This document shows, piece by piece, positions 62,610 through 64,000 of a DNA stretch of 64,000 nt. The notes below the pieces were generated by a model that was not told the origin of the DNA, made no database searches, and was given only the letters and a program-made list of their open reading frames with translations. Source of the DNA: Marinobacter antarcticus (GTDB taxonomy: Bacteria; Pseudomonadota; Gammaproteobacteria; Pseudomonadales; Oleiphilaceae); NCBI RefSeq assembly GCF_900142385.1, contig NZ_FRAQ01000002.1:186001-250000 (forward strand), read 5' to 3'. How positions within the stretch are numbered: position 1 is the first letter of the stretch; the number at the start of each line of letters is the position of its first letter. A program made the position numbers and the translations under genes.

Positions 62610-63830
62610 ATGATCAGAATTTCATCACAACAGATATTCTCTGGTGGTATCAACCGTTTGCAGGAGCTGAACAGCAATCTGAACAGCACGCAACAACAGA
62701 TATCCACGGGTAAGCGGGTGAACAAGCCTTCCGACGACCCGGTGGCTGCAGCCCGCATTCTGAAGCTTGACCAGGAATTGTCGCGGGTGAGCACCTATGA
62801 GCGCAACGTGAACCTCGCAGACAATCGCCTCAGTCAGGAGGAGAGCGCTCTGGCGGGTTCTGTGGACGTGCTTCAGCGTATTCGTGAGCTGACGGTGCAG
62901 GCGGGTAACGGGTCTCTATCGCCCAATGACCGGCGGTCAATTTCTTCGGAAATGAAAGAGAGACTGGGGCAGCTTGCCAATATCGGGAATACCCGGGATG
63001 CATCTGGTGAATATATTTTCAGCGGCTTCCAGGGTTCGGTTCAGGCTTTCCAGCAGGATGATGCAGGAAAGTACGTTTATCAGGGCGACGAAGGTCAGCG
63101 GGTTCTGGAGATTGATGATGGGGTGACCGTGCCTATCAGCGATAACGGCAAGGGCATTTTCGTGAATGTTCCTGCAGCGGCTACCGGAGATTACACCAAC
63201 AATGTTTCAGGTGGTTTTATCTCTGGAGTTTCGGTTGTTAATGAAGCTGATCTTAGCGCAGCCTATAGCGGCACCTTCCCAGATGATATTGCTCTCACGG
63301 TAGACGGCGCCGGTAATATCCAGGCCCAAGATAGCCAGGGCAACACGCTTACGGTCAGCCCGCCAGCTTACGAGAGCGGAGAGCCTTTTGTGGTTGCCGG
63401 GGTGGAAGCAACCATTTCGGATGTAACGCCGGGAGCAGGAGATTCCTTCACACTGAAAATCAATGAGAAACAGTCTGTTTTTGGAACCATCGAAAACCTG
63501 ATTGCCGGCCTTGATTCCCTCGACAAGGGCACGGCAGAGGGTCGCGCAGCGTATGATGATTTGATCGCGCAGTCTCTGGTTAACCTCGACAGCGCTCAGG
63601 AGAGCATGCTGCTGAAACAGACGGAGCTTGGCGGTCGCATGAACGCTGTGGAATCTACCAGGAATTTTCTTGCAGATTCCTCGGTGTATACCAACGAGAT
63701 CCGCTCGCAGTTGCAGGATGTGGATTACGCAGAAGCGATCAGCAATCTCAGCTTCCAGAGTTTTGTGCTGCAGGCGGCGCAGCAATCGTTTGCCCAGGTT
63801 TCCCAGTTGTCGTTATTCGATCGGTTATAA
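62610..63830 (+). CDS. flgL: Hook-filament junction protein FlgL (HAP3)
   Basis: Second junction protein, 406 aa. N-terminal flagellin-like helix LQELNSNLNSTQQQISTGKR and C-terminal YAEAISNLSFQSFVLQAAQQ, the conserved D0/D1 ends. Its middle is enlarged by an inserted beta domain (about residues 160-285). Preceded by GAGGTGATG. A hairpin follows, so this is probably the end of the flgF-flgL transcript. Confidence 0.93.
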   Translation: MIRISSQQIFSGGINRLQELNSNLNSTQQQISTGKRVNKPSDDPVAAARILKLDQELSRVSTYERNVNLADNRLSQEESALAGSVDVLQRIRELTVQAGNGSLSPNDRRSISSEMKERLGQLANIGNTRDASGEYIFSGFQGSVQAFQQDDAGKYVYQGDEGQRVLEIDDGVTVPISDNGKGIFVNVPAAATGDYTNNVSGGFISGVSVVNEADLSAAYSGTFPDDIALTVDGAGNIQAQDSQGNTLTVSPPAYESGEPFVVAGVEATISDVTPGAGDSFTLKINEKQSVFGTIENLIAGLDSLDKGTAEGRAAYDDLIAQSLVNLDSAQESMLLKQTELGGRMNAVESTRNFLADSSVYTNEIRSQLQDVDYAEAISNLSFQSFVLQAAQQSFAQVSQLSLFDRL

Positions 63831-63835
63831 ATGAC

Positions 63836-63863
63836 AGAGCTTGCGGGAAAACTCGCAGGCTCT
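63836..63863 (+). terminator. Hairpin after flgL
   Basis: AGAGCTTGCGGG, loop AAAA, then CTCGCAGGCTCT; the arms pair with minor mismatches. No T-run but well placed to end the flg transcript. Confidence 0.6.
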
Positions 63864-63868
63864 GTGTA

Positions 63869-63896
63869 TTGCTTTCACGATCAGGCTAAGTATAAT
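63869..63896 (+). promoter_or_regulatory. Promoter of tRNA-Leu
   Basis: TTGCTT at 63869-63874 and a perfect TATAAT at 63891-63896 with a 16-base spacer, 14 bases before the tRNA gene. Confidence 0.75.
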
Positions 63897-63910
63897 CCTC
63901 CCACTTCGTT

Positions 63911-63997
63911 GGCGGCGTGGTGGAATTGGTAGACACGACGGATTCAAAATCCGTTGCTAGAAATAGTGTGGCGGTTCGAGTCCGCCCGCCGCTACCA
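63911..63997 (+). tRNA. tRNA-Leu (anticodon CAA)
   Basis: An 87-base class II tRNA. The seven-base acceptor stem (GGCGGCG with CGCCGCT, one G-U pair) ends with encoded CCA. The anticodon stem is ACGGA/TCCGT with loop TT-CAA-AA, reading UUG codons. A long variable arm (GCTAGAAATAGTGT region) and the T arm GGCGG-TTCGAGT-CCGCC are present, as expected of leucine tRNAs. Confidence 0.95.
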
Positions 63998-64000
63998 TAT

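Overview
The window looks like a chromosomal segment of a marine gammaproteobacterium, most likely Marinobacter or a close Pseudomonadales relative. This is inferred from gene content and not from a search. Supporting content: a split B12-dependent ribonucleotide reductase (nrdJa/nrdJb) with NrdR boxes, a Pseudomonas-style flgB-flgL block with sigma-54 promoters, FbpAB iron uptake with a Fur box, a TMAO-type ABC importer, and many c-di-GMP and chemotaxis proteins.

Layout. 1-195 ends in a sequence resembling an IS3-type terminus. 308-2594 holds rlmF and a histone-deacetylase-like hydrolase. 2975-7606 is a methylamine island: a truncated trimethylamine monooxygenase gene followed by an intact tmoXWV-type TMAO importer. 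8196-11383 is an adaptor-permease-ATPase export operon. 11390-25437 mixes a beta-lactamase-fold esterase, a cold-shock protein, an HBM-type chemoreceptor, an ABC exporter pair, envelope proteins, a DedA-PAP2-LssY fusion and a 7TM diguanylate cyclase. 25539-26384 carries two small exported proteins.

26430-31200 is the accessory part. It is an integron-type cassette array with every gene on the minus strand, separated by recognisable attC sites (29752-29857, 28583-28656, 27523-27617 and a half site at 26680-26704). No integrase gene lies in the window, so it looks like a CALIN. The cassettes carry a TIR-like plus SLATT two-gene module that resembles an NAD-signal/membrane-effector anti-phage system, a 356-aa coiled-coil membrane protein, a 2TM plus FlgT-C-like pair, and a DUF2971 protein. 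The last attC is cut by an IS3-type end next to a decayed orfA.

31462-52203 is housekeeping and signalling: NrdJab, a chemoreceptor with a FliA promoter, a TrpXYZ-like ABC importer, an acyl-CoA ligase, a thioesterase, FbpAB, a PilZ protein, a degenerate HD-GYP protein, an ABC-2 exporter, QueF, a MASE2-type adenylate cyclase and a YdjA-like nitroreductase. 52431-63830 is the flagellar rod, hook, ring and junction block flgBCDEFGHIJKL. A tRNA-Leu(CAA) closes the window.

Three unrelated ABC importers (TMAO, TrpX-like, iron) each have a strong hairpin just after the binding-protein gene, a layout expected to give excess binding protein over membrane components.
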